Below are positions 1 through 10,860 of a stretch of DNA of 64,000 nucleotides, piece after piece. How positions within the stretch are numbered: the stretch's first letter is position 1; each line of letters opens with the position of its first letter. Location: the NCBI RefSeq assembly GCF_000350225.1, contig NW_005179230.1, positions 35,954 to 99,953 of the forward strand. Reading direction: 5' to 3'. The notes beneath the pieces are model-generated. The model did no database searches, had not been told where the DNA came from, and worked only from the letters and a program-made list of their open reading frames with translations. Source of the stretch: Chondrus crispus. Its lineage: Eukaryota; Rhodophyta; Florideophyceae; Gigartinales; Gigartinaceae. The position numbers were made by a program, and so were the translations under genes.

Positions 1-1134
1 GTACATAAGGCAGCCCACTGCCTCTCGATACGGTGCATTTGTTTCGGAGTCTTCTTCGATAGAATTCGTGGTTGTGTGACCTTGTTCCATGGGAGTCAGA
101 CATGGATTACATGTCGCCATTCTAAAACGCTCAAGCACATTTGATGCATACTTAGTTTGAGTGAGACTCAACGTCATGGCGGTGCGATCCCTTTGAATCT
201 CAAGACCAATGCAGACTTTTGCTTCACCAAGGTCTTTCATCTCAAACCGTTTATTAAGCTCCCCCTTCATCCATTTGATGGCATCGATATCACTACCAGC
301 GAGTAACAAGTCATCGACATAAAGTGCAATCAGCATGATAGTGTTACCGATGCGTTTAATGTAGAGGCACGGATCATTACGTGAAGTCTCAAATCCCAGT
401 TCACCGAGTAAGAAATCATCCACTTTGGCCTGCCATTGACGAGGTGCTTGTTTAAGACCGTAAAGTGCTTTCAAAAGTTTGCACACGTGATCACTTTTGC
501 TTTTGTCAATGCACCCTTCGGGTTGCGCCATGTAGATGTCTTCATCCAAGTCGCCGTTCAAAAACGCAGTTACGACATCCATCTGATGAAGTTCGAGGTC
601 ATAATGAGCAGCCAAGGCCAGAAGTAGACGAATAGTGGTAAACTTTATGACAGGGGCATATGTCTCAGTATAGTCAAGACCTTGCACTTGCCGAAATCCA
701 CGAGCGACAAGTCTGGCTTTTGCACTTTCAACTATATTGCCATTTGCATCAGGCAGTTGCTTGACATTGAAAACCCATCTAGATGTTAAGATGTTTGACG
801 CCTCAGATCGGGGAACAAGCTTCCAGGTCTGATTCTTGGTCTGCGAGGCAAGTTCTTTGTCAATGCCAGTTTGCCAAAATGCAGCTCTAGGACCGTTGGT
901 TGCCTGTTTGAAAGTGTTGGGACCTTCAATAGCGACATGTGCATGTGAAAGAAGAGCAGCTGCAACGTTGCTCCTCCACCATGATGCGGGAGGTCTGCTG
1001 ACTCGAGACGATCTTCGTACAGTTGCAGTTGGAATTGGAGGGGTGACATTCGGAGTTTAAACGGGAGGTGATACATCATCTTCATCATTCTCACTTACAT
1101 GAGTTTCGTCGTTTTCAAGAACCTCCTCTGGAAC
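1..1134 (-). pseudogene. Copia-1 pol, reverse transcriptase part
   Basis: The minus strand from about 1134 to 1 encodes a Ty1/copia RT. Visible signatures are the start of the RT fold near 720-640 (KARLVARGFRQ), the motif-A stretch LHQMDVVTAFLNGDLDED near 590-540, the LKALYGLKQAPRQW stretch near 480-430, and the catalytic YVDDLL near 340-320. Translation is still open at position 1, where it ends in GCLMY, so the last part of RT and all of RNase H lie outside. Two in-frame stops separate it from integrase: TAG (complement of 1135-1137) and TAA (complement of 1057-1059). The RT itself looks well preserved, so loss of function seems fairly recent. Confidence 0.9.
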
Positions 1135-2610
1135 CTAATCTTCTTCAGACCCAAGCCCGTCAGTATTTGGGGGATCGGCTTCATTCTCATTGTCGCCACC
1201 GAGCAATACAATGTCAACATCAGAGTTGATTGAATCACTTTCGTGTGCAGGAATGTCATGCATCCCACATGTCGATTCATCAAACTTGACATCCCGTGAC
1301 ACAACAATTTTATTCAACTCTCCGTCCCAAAGTTTGTATGCTTTACTGCATTGCGAGTACCCAAGAAACATCGCTTCACGCGCTTGCAAGTCCAGCTTAC
1401 GGAGCTCTAATTTTGGTAATGTATACCAGCACCTTGACTCAAATACTCGCAAATGGCCAACATTTGGAATGGAATTCATCCAAATGTGATGGGGAGTGGT
1501 GTTAACTGGCAAAGCCGGTGTAGTAACTCGATTGCATACATATACCGAAGTGGCAAGAGCCTCGGCCCAGAATCGCTTACTGACCTGTTTATGAGAAAGC
1601 ACAGAGCGGACAAGATCAATCAAAGTTCGATTTAAACGTTCAGCAACACCGTTTTGTTCAGGGGTGTACGCCGTTGTGAGTTGGTGCTGCGTACCGTTTA
1701 AATCTAAATACGACTTGAATTCCGTCGACAAGTACTCTCCCCCTCGATCAGTGCGAAGCATCTTTACTTTGCGACCAATGTGGGTTTGGGCCAACTTTTC
1801 ATACAACTTGTATTTTGCAAACGCCTCGGATTTATTTCTCATCGTGTACACACCAACCCAGTTCGAGTGATCATCTAAAAATGTAATGAAGTATCTCGAG
1901 CCACCAACTGACTGTACTTCAAGTGGACCGCAGACACCAGAATGTACCAAGTCAAGACAGTGCTGTGCTCGAGACGATGATCGCTGTTTTGGGATTACTG
2001 ATCGCGTTGCTTTGCGAAACACACACGCAGGACAAATGGGAGAGTGAGTGTCAGACTTCGGATTCATTGCATTGATCACATCGCTTTGACGAACGTTGAT
2101 GCCACTTACCCCATTATTGTGAATCATTGATGCGATTCCTTGTACATTAACATGGGCCATGCGTTCATGTAGCGTCTGCAGGGTAACTACGTGAGCAGAA
2201 AAGGTTTCATTCATGACGTCAAGTATGTACAAATCCCCAACTTGACTCGCTGTGGCAACTACAGTTGGTCCTGCAGTAACGCAGCATTTCTCATTTTCAA
2301 ATGACACTTGCAAACCCTTCGAAACCATTTGGCTAACAGACAGTAGCGAATATCCGAAATCAGGGACATGCAAAACGTTTGACAATTTGCAAGGATGGGG
2401 ACTACCGTTGACGTTCAACATGAATTCGACCTCGCCGCGCCCAGCGACATTAGCTCTAGCCTTCGTGCCCATCTCGACTGATCCAGATTGCATCTGTTCA
2501 TACGTAACGAACAAAGAGCGATCAAACGTAATGTGAGCGCTGCAACCGGAATCGACAAGCCATGACGCTGCGTTTACAGCCCTCTTTTCTGGAGTGGAAT
2601 TCGAAAGCAA
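1135..2610 (-). pseudogene. Copia-1 pol, protease and integrase part
   Basis: This 491-codon frame carries a retropepsin-like site near residues 17-25 (LVDSGCSAHI), a GAG-pre-integrase zinc region (LHERMAH followed by CPAC), and an integrase core. The second Asp (LRTDRGGEY) and the Glu (EQNGVAERLNRT) of the DDE triad are present. The first Asp, expected in the pattern HSDVxGP, is Gly here (HSGVCGP), so integrase should be inactive. The frame ends at TAG next to the RT region. Around 2600-2650 frame disruption separates it from the gag stop. Integrase length and order are normal for Ty1/copia. Confidence 0.9.
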
Positions 2611-2646
2611 GTAAAGTCACTCTCAGCAAAGGCAGCAGTAGAATTG

Positions 2647-3421
2647 TCATCTCGAGAAACGAATGCACTTGGCTTCAAGCCAGTGCTGCGACCGAAACCC
2701 ATCTGGCGGCGCTGGTCGGCGTCCTTTCAAATCCTTGCCCCAGCAACGAGCTGCAGTATGTCCATGTCTATTGCAATTCGTACATTTCATATTGCGTCGA
2801 ATAGGCATACGATTGACAAGTGCAGGCGCATGTTGTGATGAAGCAGAAGCGGTCTTCATGCTTTCTCGTTGTTCTTCTTGCAGCGGACGACTCTTCACAA
2901 ACTCGAGTCCAAACACTTTATCTTCATTGCCAAGTGCGTCAAGAGCAACAATCAGGTTATCGAATCGTGGAGGCAAGCCATTCAACACAGCCATTGCAAT
3001 TTCTTTCTTGTCAATCTCAACACTCATTGACTGCAATCTGGCAGCAAGTTGCTTCACACGATTGATGAACACAAGCACTTTCTCGGATGGGAGCATGGAT
3101 ACAGGGTAAAAGTCGCGACGGGCGGCAAGTTTGTTGAGCAAAGTATGACGCTCAAACACATTCAGAATTGCTTCCCATGTCTCTTTCGCACTGCTACACC
3201 CTCGCTGTTGCAAGTAGTCATCGGAGAGCATGAGTCCAATGACTGCCTTTGCTTTTGCATCACCACGAATCCACTTTCTCCGTGAAATGCTAAAATCGAG
3301 GTCTGAAAAATTTGCCGCAAAAACTTGTTAACCACTAAGCCACAGGCGCTGGCTTCTTGGTGTCCCCTTGGGCGCGCTCACTATTTCAACACTCCGGTCA
3401 TCTGACGTCGCATTCTCCGGT
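2647..3421 (-). pseudogene. Copia-1 gag, C-terminal part
   Basis: This is the UBN2-type copia Gag. The clean frame runs 3231-2647 (194 codons), and similarity continues upstream to about 3290 (the KWIRGDAKAKAVIG region). It holds the helical part LLNKLAARRDFY ... LVFINRVKQLAARLQSM ... LNGLPPRFDNL and a perfect CX2CX4HX4C zinc knuckle (CTNCNRHGHTAARC). Between 3421 and 3320 the reading frame contains a stop, so the gene was already damaged or is damaged separately from the LINE insertion. The N-terminal piece is at 8124-8251, on the other side of the LINE. Confidence 0.88.
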
Positions 3422-3435
3422 ATATCATCAAAAAC

Positions 3436-3436
<1 letters not shown>
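3422..3436. repeat. Left 15-bp target-site duplication of the LINE
   Basis: ATATCATCAAAAACG is identical to 8124-8138. Reading the minus strand across the two copies rejoins the copia gag in frame. Confidence 0.92.
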
Positions 3437-3473
<37 letters not shown>

Positions 3474-3515
3474 CACACAGACAGACACACACAGACAGAC
3501 AGACACACACACGCT
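3437..3515 (+). repeat. (AC)n / (ACAG)n microsatellite at the 5' end of the LINE
   Basis: About 80 bp of nearly pure AC dinucleotides, with AGAC interruptions from about 3479 onward, directly follows the left TSD. It is absent from the copia side, so it arrived with, or grew at, the LINE 5' junction. Confidence 0.9.
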
Positions 3516-5108
3516 CCCCTCGCCCGCCGCACCCGCTGCACGCCGCCGCGCTCGCGCCATGCGCGGACGCGTACGGCGGTTGTAACTCGAGCGCGTCACT
3601 CGAAAATTGGCGTGCGACCTCGCTCGAAAATTCGCGTGCGACCTCCCTTGAAAATTCGCGCGCGACGCAGTCGCCGCGCATACCTAAGCCTGCGACTCCC
3701 CCGCCGCATACGCCTCCGACATTACCGACGCCTCCCCGCCCCGCTCAACCCGCCCAATTCTTCCCGGCCCACGTCCCCCCGCCCCCGCGTCCCTGGGTGA
3801 CAGTCGCTGCCGCCCAGCCCCGTTCCACTCTTCGCCCCATCTTCCTTCATGAAAATGCTGCACGCGCTGCGCTGCCTTCCACTCTTGCACAACTGCCTGC
3901 CTCATCCTCCACGTCTCCGTCTCCGTTTGTCCCACCTGCCACTCTTCATTTGCCAAGTGTCCACACACGCCCCGGCACCTCCGTCCTTACACTCGCTGCC
4001 GCCCGCGCTGCACTGGCTGCCCCCACGTCCGTCCCGCGAGCTACACTCGCTGAAGCCCGCACTCTTGTCCGCACTGTCAGCACTCCGATCCGCCTGGACC
4101 CCCGCACTGGCGAGCCCGTAGCTCCGCCCCCCGCTGTCACCGCGTATGCCTTTGCTCCTGACTCTGAGTCCGCTGCATTCCCGTCCTTCCACGCTGCGCA
4201 ATCCGCACTCTGACGAGGTGCGCAGCTCGCTGGACTCATGCTCCCCCCCCCATGTCCTCATCCCTGGCGTCGCACGATGGACATATATCTACTTCCTCGC
4301 CGCAGCCACCCCTGTAGCTGCCCGAATCTTCGCTCACGCTAAGCTTATCTACGAGGACCTCGCCATCCAAACTATCCCCATCTTCGACACCGCACGCGCC
4401 ATCGACCCCTCCGCCGCTGCTGGCGTTGCGTGTCGCCTCAACCGCGAGGCGCGCCGCCTTCTCAACCGTCGCACCCCTACAGCGGTGCCCATGCCAGTCC
4501 GCGTTGCTCTCGCATTATCCCTTCAGGCTCACGCCCACTCCATTACCCAAGGTCTTGCACGTGCACCTTCTGCTGTTCCCGCCGCAACCCCGCTCAATAA
4601 TGCTTGGCCAACCTCTGCTCCCGCTCCGCTCCTCCCACCCTCCACACCCAGCCGGCTCCCAACTACTGCCCATGCTACCAATGTCCCCCTACATGCCGCA
4701 CTGCCTCGTCCTGTTCCCGCATTCACGAGTAAGGCCACTACTCTCAATGACCCTGATGCCGCGTTGCCCCCTCCGCCCTCGCCGGTGCAGACACCTCCGC
4801 CTCTCGTCGGAGCGCGCCCTCCCTCCCACATCGCGTCTTCTGATCGTTCCACAGCCTCCCCTTCCTCTGCACAACTTCGCCCCTCTGTTCCTGCTTCCCA
4901 TCTGAGCCCTCACCTTCCAGCAGACTCCCAAAGCCGCCCCCCATCATCCCCGACTCCATGCACATCTTCTGTTTCTCTGTCACCCCCGAATATATTACGC
5001 AAACGTCCACTCTCCCTCTCCGCCAAGCTCCCCCCGCCTCACCGTCCTCGTCCTCACTCTGACCCAGCGCACGGCGACCAGGATAGCATCCACCGCCCAC
5101 CACAGTGA
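3516..5108 (+). pseudogene. LINE N-terminal Pro/Ala/Ser-rich region
   Basis: Two overlapping frames cover this part: one open to 4213 and the next at 4146-5108 (320 codons). Composition is extreme, with long runs of Pro, Ala, Ser, Arg and Thr and few hydrophobic residues, typical of disordered N-termini in LINE proteins. I see no RNA-binding or zinc motif here. The second frame stops at 5106-5108, overlapping by four bases the frame that continues into RT. The shifts may be decay; with one copy a programmed frameshift cannot be excluded. Confidence 0.6.
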
Positions 5109-6271
5109 GTCAACCAACCCAATCTCTGCTCGCAAGTCCCTCCGCCTCCGCTCCGCCCCATCTCGTCCCTCAGACTATGCCTTTGATCCCCAATTCGTCC
5201 CTTCCAACCGTCCAAGAGTTACTCCTCTGTCCTCTACGCTCCTCCCAGATATATTTCGCAATCCCCGCCCCGCGTCTCCATAGTTTTACTCTTCTCCTGA
5301 TCAAGCTCGTCCGGGCTGCCGCAGCCACCACCGACCCTCGAGAGACCCACCGCACTTTCGTCCACCTTTACTTACTACCTACAGCTGTTCTCCGCCACAC
5401 GTTCCGCGGCGAGCCCGGCTGGCGCACGCGCAAGGGGCAGCATCATGCCTTGCGTACACGCATTCGTAGAGCGACAACAGGCCTCCAATGGCCCCATCTA
5501 TGGCAGGAAACCCTGGACGCCAGACAGAACGAGCTAGACTGGCACGTACGTCACGGCCGGCAGCGCCCATCTTCCGACCCCTCTAGACGCCGCGTCAGCC
5601 GTGCTATGCGTATGGCTTCTCAAGCTCAATATGGTCGAGCGATGCGCGCTCTCACAGATAAGCAGTTGGCCAATCTACGGGACTCAGATACACTCCGCGC
5701 AATTCGCACCCTTCATCCTTCCCCCGCATCTCCAATCCAGCCGCTCTTGCCAACGGACCTCCCGCCCGCCCCTGACATCACGAAAGGACAAGTCCTTCGT
5801 GCCGCGCCCTCGCCCAACCCATCCTCCGCCGCAGGACCGGACCGCCTCTCCCTACGCCTTCTACAACTACTCGCGCTCACCACCATAAGCCCTGAGTCTG
5901 GAATCACCGGCCTGTCCGTCCTCACACGGCTCGTTCAGCGCCTTGCACGCGGCAACATCCCTGACACCACCGCTCCCCTCCTTGCAGCATCAACACTCAT
6001 CCCTCTTCAACCACGACCAGGGAAAATTCGCCCTATCGCGGTTGGCCAAGCTCTACGGCGACTTGTCACAAAAGTTCTCCTGCCCATGGCCATTGACGAC
6101 ACTCGAGACCACCTCTCACCAGAACAGCTGGCCAACGGTGTACTGTCGGGCATGGACGCTATTATACATGATTCTCGAATGCTACTGGCTCGGCACGGCA
6201 GAGACCCGAATTACATTCTCGTTTCTGTGGATGCACGTAATGCTTTTAACACTCCTCCTTCAGAGCCGTGA
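5105..6271 (+). pseudogene. LINE reverse transcriptase, N-terminal half
   Basis: This 388-codon frame shows LINE RT blocks: AAGPDRLSLRLLQLL near 5830-5875, STLIPLQPRPGKIRPIAVG near 5985-6045, a palm segment MDAIIHDSRMLLARHGRDPN, and motif A VSVDARNAFN near 6220-6250, whose first Asp is the catalytic one. Directly after motif A the frame is lost. In the LINE family some 35-45 residues separate motif A from the GTQQGDP motif; here only about 12 codons remain before GTQQGDP appears in another frame. So a deletion plus frameshift is inferred. Confidence 0.85.
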
Positions 6272-8057
6272 AGGTACTCAACAAGGAGACCCGGCTAGCA
6301 TGCTATTATTTTCATTGGCTATACAGCCACTTGTTCAGCGTATAAGTAGAGAATGCAGACTTTCGCTTAACATGTGGTACGCAGATGATGGAACGTTAAT
6401 AGGACCTATAACGGAAGTCAGAAAAGCTTTGAACATCCTTACACAAGCAGGTTCTCATATTGGGTTTTCCATTAATGTCGCAAAATGCCGAGCTTTTTGG
6501 CCTAGTACCTCGCCTGAAAATATCATGCCGCTCACAGAGTCCTTTCCCATGCATGTGTCAGGGGAAGGCGGAATTGCATTGCTGGGCGCCCCTTTAGGAA
6601 CTGACGCGTTCATGAAGGCCTTCCTGGATACCAAAATTAAGACAGTTTCCGCATCCTTATCCCTCCTTGATGACATACCGGATGCTCGAATTCGGTTTCA
6701 CCTTCATCGTGTGACTGGTTCAGTGTGCCGTGTGGAACATGCCTTTAGACTCACGCCGCCTCGTGTCTCCCTCGCTCCGGCTATCCGATTCGATGACATG
6801 CAGCGTGCTGCGTATTCCCGCTTTAATGATGTAGCTATTTCTCCGTCTATTTCTACACAAATCGGCCTCCCTTTCCGTCTCGGTGGTCACGGATTCACGC
6901 CTTTATCACCGTTCGTACATGCCTCGCATGCCGCTAGTCTTATTGAATCCGCCCCTATGCGTGTTTCGGGTCCATTTAATCCGACAGTTTCGTTCTATCG
7001 ACGTATGGCTCACAAGCATTTGGTCCATGTCCTGGGCTCTCTCAACCCAGAGGCCCGCACGCGCGGAATTCTTACAATCGCTTCCTCTCTCGGGCCGTTT
7101 GAACCGGACGCCTTGCTGGAAAGACCTGAACGCATACATACTACTCTATTTCAGGCTATCCACGGTGCTTCCTACCATCGCTACTGGGAAACTACCTCCT
7201 GGACCCTACACCCGCGACCATCTGATCACACTGCCGCTTCTGCTCGCCGTCACGCTCGTTACAACTCTCTCCGTGCTCCCGGCGCAGCTTCCTTCCTCTG
7301 CGCCCACCCTGCGCTAACCTCTCGTGTGTCGAGCTCCATTTGGTCTTGCATGCTCCTTCGGCATTTGGATACTCCTGTGTTCGATGATTCTATTCGGCCC
7401 ATTCTCTGTACCCACTGCCACCGCCCAATGGATGCCCGTGGGGACCATGCTACTGTATGCCGTCATGGGTTTGGGATAATTCATCGCCACAACATCGTCC
7501 GTAACGTCCTCGCCCGCCATGCTTTTCGCGCTGCCGGTCTACAGTGCGACTTAGAAGTCCCCTTTCTGCTGCCTGACACTGCGCGACGCCCCGCTGACCT
7601 CCTCGTCCAACCCCCCGCTCCTCCCTCTGGTGCACCTCCCGATCACCCTACCGCATATGATGTCACAATTCGCTCTCCCTACCGCTCTGGCGCTCTCTCT
7701 GCCGCTGCTCGCAACCTTGCCGGTGCAGCTGAGGCCGGAGATACTGAAAAGCTCCGGTCTCACGCTCGCGCTGTGCGCGATGCCTACCATATACAATCAG
7801 ATGCCCCGCTTCCTCCCCTTCATTGGGATTTCGTACCCCTCGCGTTCGACACGCTGGGCGCGCCTAGCGCACGCACTACTGGCGTGCTAGAGACCCACGC
7901 TCACCTCATCGCGCGCCGCACGTCATCTACATATGGCACTGCCAAGCACCGCCTCCAGCAACGCCTCAGTTTCGCGATCTGGTCAAGCGTCGCCTCTGCA
8001 ACCCTCGCCCGCATGCCGTACCACGGCGCAGCCCTTTCCCATCCAGCCCAAGTGTGA
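6255..8057 (+). pseudogene. LINE reverse transcriptase C-terminal half, CCHC finger and restriction-like endonuclease
   Basis: The frame that ends at 8057 carries GTQQGDPASMLLFSLA (6274-6325), the catalytic YADDGTLI near 6378-6400, and a thumb region. Further on is a CCHC finger, CTHC-X8-H-X4-C, near 7409-7465, followed by HRHNIVRNVLARH. An endonuclease-like core then has RPADLLV near 7590 and YDVTIRSP near 7657-7680. This matches the C-terminal layout of R2-type LINEs, where the zinc finger and PD-(D/E)XK nuclease nick the target. The frame is open for over 590 codons here, so this half was spared. About 65 bp of 3' UTR follow. Confidence 0.85.
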
Positions 8058-8123
8058 CCCCTTGACGCCTGCCCCGTCATTACAGCATCGGTCCCTCGTA
8101 GAATTTGAATAAAAATCGTACAC

Positions 8124-8138
8124 ATATCATCAAAAACG
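8124..8138. repeat. Right 15-bp target-site duplication of the LINE
   Basis: Identical to 3422-3436; marks the 3' junction of the LINE with Copia-1 gag. Confidence 0.92.
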
Positions 8139-8251
8139 TATTGATCGACATCTCGGAGAGCAAGCAGTAGCTGGATTTTCTGCTTCCAGATGTAAAAGTT
8201 AGATGCGGTCAGCTTCTCGATTCTGACCGATCCAGAGCTTTGGTCATCCAT
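8124..8251 (-). pseudogene. Copia-1 gag, N-terminal part
   Basis: The frame starts at an ATG at 8251 and reads MDDQSSGSVRIEKLTASNFY, then a WKQKIQLLLALRDVDQYVFDD stretch. The NFxxWKxK pattern is the conserved start of Ty1/copia Gag. It is cut after the Asp-Asp pair by the LINE, and the same residues resume at 3436 on the other side. An upstream in-frame ATG at 8284 exists, but 8251 is the better start because it begins the conserved part. Confidence 0.88.
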
Positions 8252-9179
8252 TTCGCCGAATGGATGTACCCCTCGAGTATACAAGGTCTTCTGTTCCGGG
8301 ATCCCAAGCCGTTAACCGATAGTCAACACAATGGCAAGCACACCCGTATAGGAAGTTTGTAGCGATTACTCGGAAACGTTCTTGGTGCTTGTTCCCGGCG
8401 GAGTGGAACAAGCGTATTCTTCTTAAAAATGCCTTAGGGCGCTACCCCTGTATGTCGGCCAGTGCGGGTCTTTCCACTGTGAACTAAATCAAACGTGCCA
8501 CGAGTAAGCACAACACTTTGCCTGTAGACGAACCAGGACTTTTGGTCACTACCGCGAACGGTCCCTGCAACCGAAATCGGCTCCTCCAAACTTGATACGG
8601 TACTACCCCAATGAGGTTTCCCTCAACACAAGAATGAAACTGCCTTCGTCGTACTCGTGTGATTTGTTCACAATCACGCCTAGGGTCACCCTCTTCCGTG
8701 CGAACTAAATCATGGTACGCGACCTTATACACGTATAGTGAGAGGTTCAGTGTTTAGGCACGTCTTCTCTTCACCCAAGGGATCGAAGTCGTACCTGTAG
8801 GGCTAATATCGAGAGCGTTACCCACACCGCCGACGCACCTCCCGAAGGCAGAGTGCGGATCGACTAGACCAGTACACTGTGATCCTCCCCGAGAATCAGT
8901 GATTCGTCTCTCGACGATTCTTGGTCGGACCCTCGCTCAAGTCAGATTTCCAATGGCACAAGCCTTTCACCAAGAGCGAGGGTATCGGCAGCTACGACGA
9001 TCACCGGCGTGATCGAAGGGCAGTCTTCTTGGATTGATATGGTACGTTGGCGACTAGGGACTATACCCACAGCTCACACAACGATTGCCAAGACCAAGCA
9101 GCAACAGACACAAAGAAGATCCACCAAGTTGAAACGACAGCAGGTAGACGGAGACGAAGGACCAAGACGATAACGACAG

Positions 9180-9340
9180 CAAGTAGACGGCGATAGAACA
9201 AAACGAACGGCGGCGTCGATGAAAACGGCGGCGGAAACGACAGCAGAAACCAAAACGAGAACGACAGCGGAGACCAAAACGAGAACAACAGCAGAAACAA
9301 ACACGAAAACGGCAGCAGAAACTGAGAACAAGCACTCACA
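9180..9340. repeat. Degenerate CAG/AACGAC-type tandem repeat in LTR1
   Basis: Short units such as CAGCAGAAACCAAAACGAGAACGA recur with changes over about 160 bp. The tract lies downstream of the TATA box, within the presumed transcribed part of the LTR. Confidence 0.6.
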
Positions 9341-9476
9341 CAGCGGAACAATAACGTTGAGCTGGGCCCACAACCTAATGGTAGGTCAGCGAGGCGAAGG
9401 GGATTCGAAGGACGGTTGATGAGGTGAAGTTGAAGGATTGGGTACCGATTTACTTTGAGTCGCCAACTTCTGGCAC

Positions 9477-9484
9477 TACTTATA
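9477..9484 (-). promoter_or_regulatory. TATA box of LTR1
   Basis: The minus strand reads TATAAGTA, followed by GCCAGAAGTTGGCG. The same box and downstream context recur at 14552-14559 (minus) and 20020-20027 (plus), so it is a conserved promoter module. Confidence 0.65.
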
Positions 9485-9639
9485 CACTTCTGCAATCTTC
9501 TAGAACTCTACTAGCAAGCACTACGACACACATACTACAAATGTATTGGCTCTAACACATGTGCCCGTCTTGCTACTCCGCCAAACTGGCGATGGCCCAA
9601 CAAACAGAACAGAAAACCGCCTTACGAATTACCACTGTC

Positions 9640-9830
9640 ATGACGGAGAAATTAGTAAGGCAGTACAACAAAGCACAGCAAAGCACAAATTCCCTTACTA
9701 TTCCAAATCCAGCGTGGCACAAATTCGTAAGGCACGTTTACAGCTCACACGTTTCCTTACGAATTCAAATCAATCCTGCAAGGACTGTTTACAGCGCACA
9801 CGTTGCCTTATGAATCTGAATCTCTCGTGA
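9640..9830. repeat. Imperfect repeats in the U3 part of LTR1
   Basis: Elements containing CCTTACGAATT and CTGTTTACAG recur three to four times with variation. LTR2 has a different repeat in the corresponding U3 part. Confidence 0.5.
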
Positions 9831-10313
9831 GGTCCTGTCCACTGTCAATTACAACAGTACACATTTTGCCTCACGAATTCAAAACTCGCGCAACGGTATC
9901 TTTGTGTCCTGCTGTACCCGTGCTGCACTCCATGGACGCTGTAAACCTTTGGCACGTGCCAGGCACCGGCCACCAAGATTCTACACTTTGTCTGTAGGAC
10001 TGCAGGCGTACTGTACGCGTCCAACAGTGTAATGAGGACATGTGTCCAGGTCATACACGTGTCAGGCGGAGAAAATGAAACCGCTCAGATTGTACTGTAC
10101 AGTCCAACCGTGTACAGAATTCACACGTGTACACGTTGAAAACCAAACTTGCTCCTGAAGTACTGTAGAGTGCAACCGTGTACAGAAATCACACCTGTAC
10201 ACGTTGAAAATCAAACTTGGTCAGCTCGTCACGCAGAGTGTTTTCGATTTTACACGTGTCCTACGTGTCATTGTGTCTCATGCGTATTTGCATGTGGTCG
10301 TAGAATTACGGCA

Positions 10314-10860
10314 CTCCCGGCACGTTCTCTACATGTGGGAAAGGGGTGGCGTGCCTCTCCCCGCCGGCCTCGTCGGCCACGCGAGGGAGGTTGCCTTGGT
10401 CGCATTATACTCTGTGGTGGCAACGACGGTGTGCATCGCACGAGTCCCATACCGAATAAGGTGAGGCGGGGATGCGAACGTCTCCCGAACGAGAGCATGC
10501 GTGGTGCGCGATGGGGCGAGGGCGCGGTCGGCGCGTACGTGAGGGGAGTGGTCGTGAGAGCCATGATAGGGACAGTAGGTGATGGTTCCCGGCTGGGTGC
10601 GATTCCTCTAACGTTACCTTGGATCTGGCAGCTTGCACGCCACGCCATATGCTGCAAATGTGCCGACGAGGTGAAAATCTGCCCTCCATTTTTTTCTTTT
10701 CTCCCCTCTACCACCACGACGGCGGCGGATGAGTCAGCTGATCGAGCGTCAAAATCTCTGCCCCGCTCCCCGCTAGTCGCGGGCCGTCCTGCTGCGTCGC
10801 TGGAGGTTTTGCTCTTGACCCGCTCTCTTCCCGTCTTACTGCGCTCGGTCCTTTTCTCAG
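10314..10860. other. Spacer between LTR1 and gene X; no gene recognised
   Basis: GC-rich sequence with frames on both strands but no recognisable domain. A pyrimidine-rich stretch ending in TTTTCTCAG directly precedes the ATG at 10861 and resembles a 3' splice site, so the spacer could hold an intron and first exon of gene X. Confidence 0.4.

Larger units (their letters stand above)
3437..8123 (+). mobile_element. LINE (non-LTR retrotransposon) with restriction-like endonuclease, inserted in Copia-1 gag
   Basis: The element is bounded by a perfect 15-bp TSD (3422-3436 and 8124-8138). It starts in an (AC)n tract and ends in an AT-rich tail (GAATTTGAATAAAAATCG) without a long poly(A). Coding order is a Pro/Ala-rich N-terminal region, RT, a CCHC zinc finger, then a PD-(D/E)XK-like endonuclease. 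That order is known from the R2/CRE/NeSL/Utopia-like group of LINEs; I cannot assign a clade. Several frameshifts and a missing piece of RT make it inactive. Confidence 0.88.
1..10313 (-). mobile_element. Copia-1, Ty1/copia LTR retrotransposon, interrupted and truncated by the window edge
   Basis: Reading right to left the order is 5' LTR (10313 down to about 8318), gag start (8251), LINE insertion (8123-3437), rest of gag, then protease, integrase and RT running off at position 1. Integrase before RT is diagnostic of Ty1/copia. The 3' LTR is not in this orientation within the window. The copy is dead: gag is split, there are nonsense codons between integrase and RT, and one catalytic integrase Asp is replaced. 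LTRs at 14425-15370 and from 18611 belong to the same family. Confidence 0.9.
8318..10313 (-). repeat. Copia-1 5' LTR (LTR1)
   Basis: The upstream end is set by TGCCGTAATTC (complement of 10313-10303), alignable over some 250 bp with the LTRs that start at 15370 (minus) and 18611 (plus). A TATA box sits at 9477-9484. The downstream end near gag is uncertain. I place it at about 8318, just before GGTTAACGGC and a possible primer-binding stretch TGGGATCCCGGAACAG (complement of 8306-8291). If so the LTR is about 2 kb, long for copia. It contains degenerate repeats at 9180-9340 and 9640-9830. Confidence 0.6.

Noticed and set aside
3300-3352. tRNA-like box A on the minus strand (TGGCTTAGTGGTTAAC) suggesting a SINE or tRNA
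   Set aside because: No box B, acceptor pairing or CCA-adjacent structure follows within tRNA distance; the next bases are copia gag.
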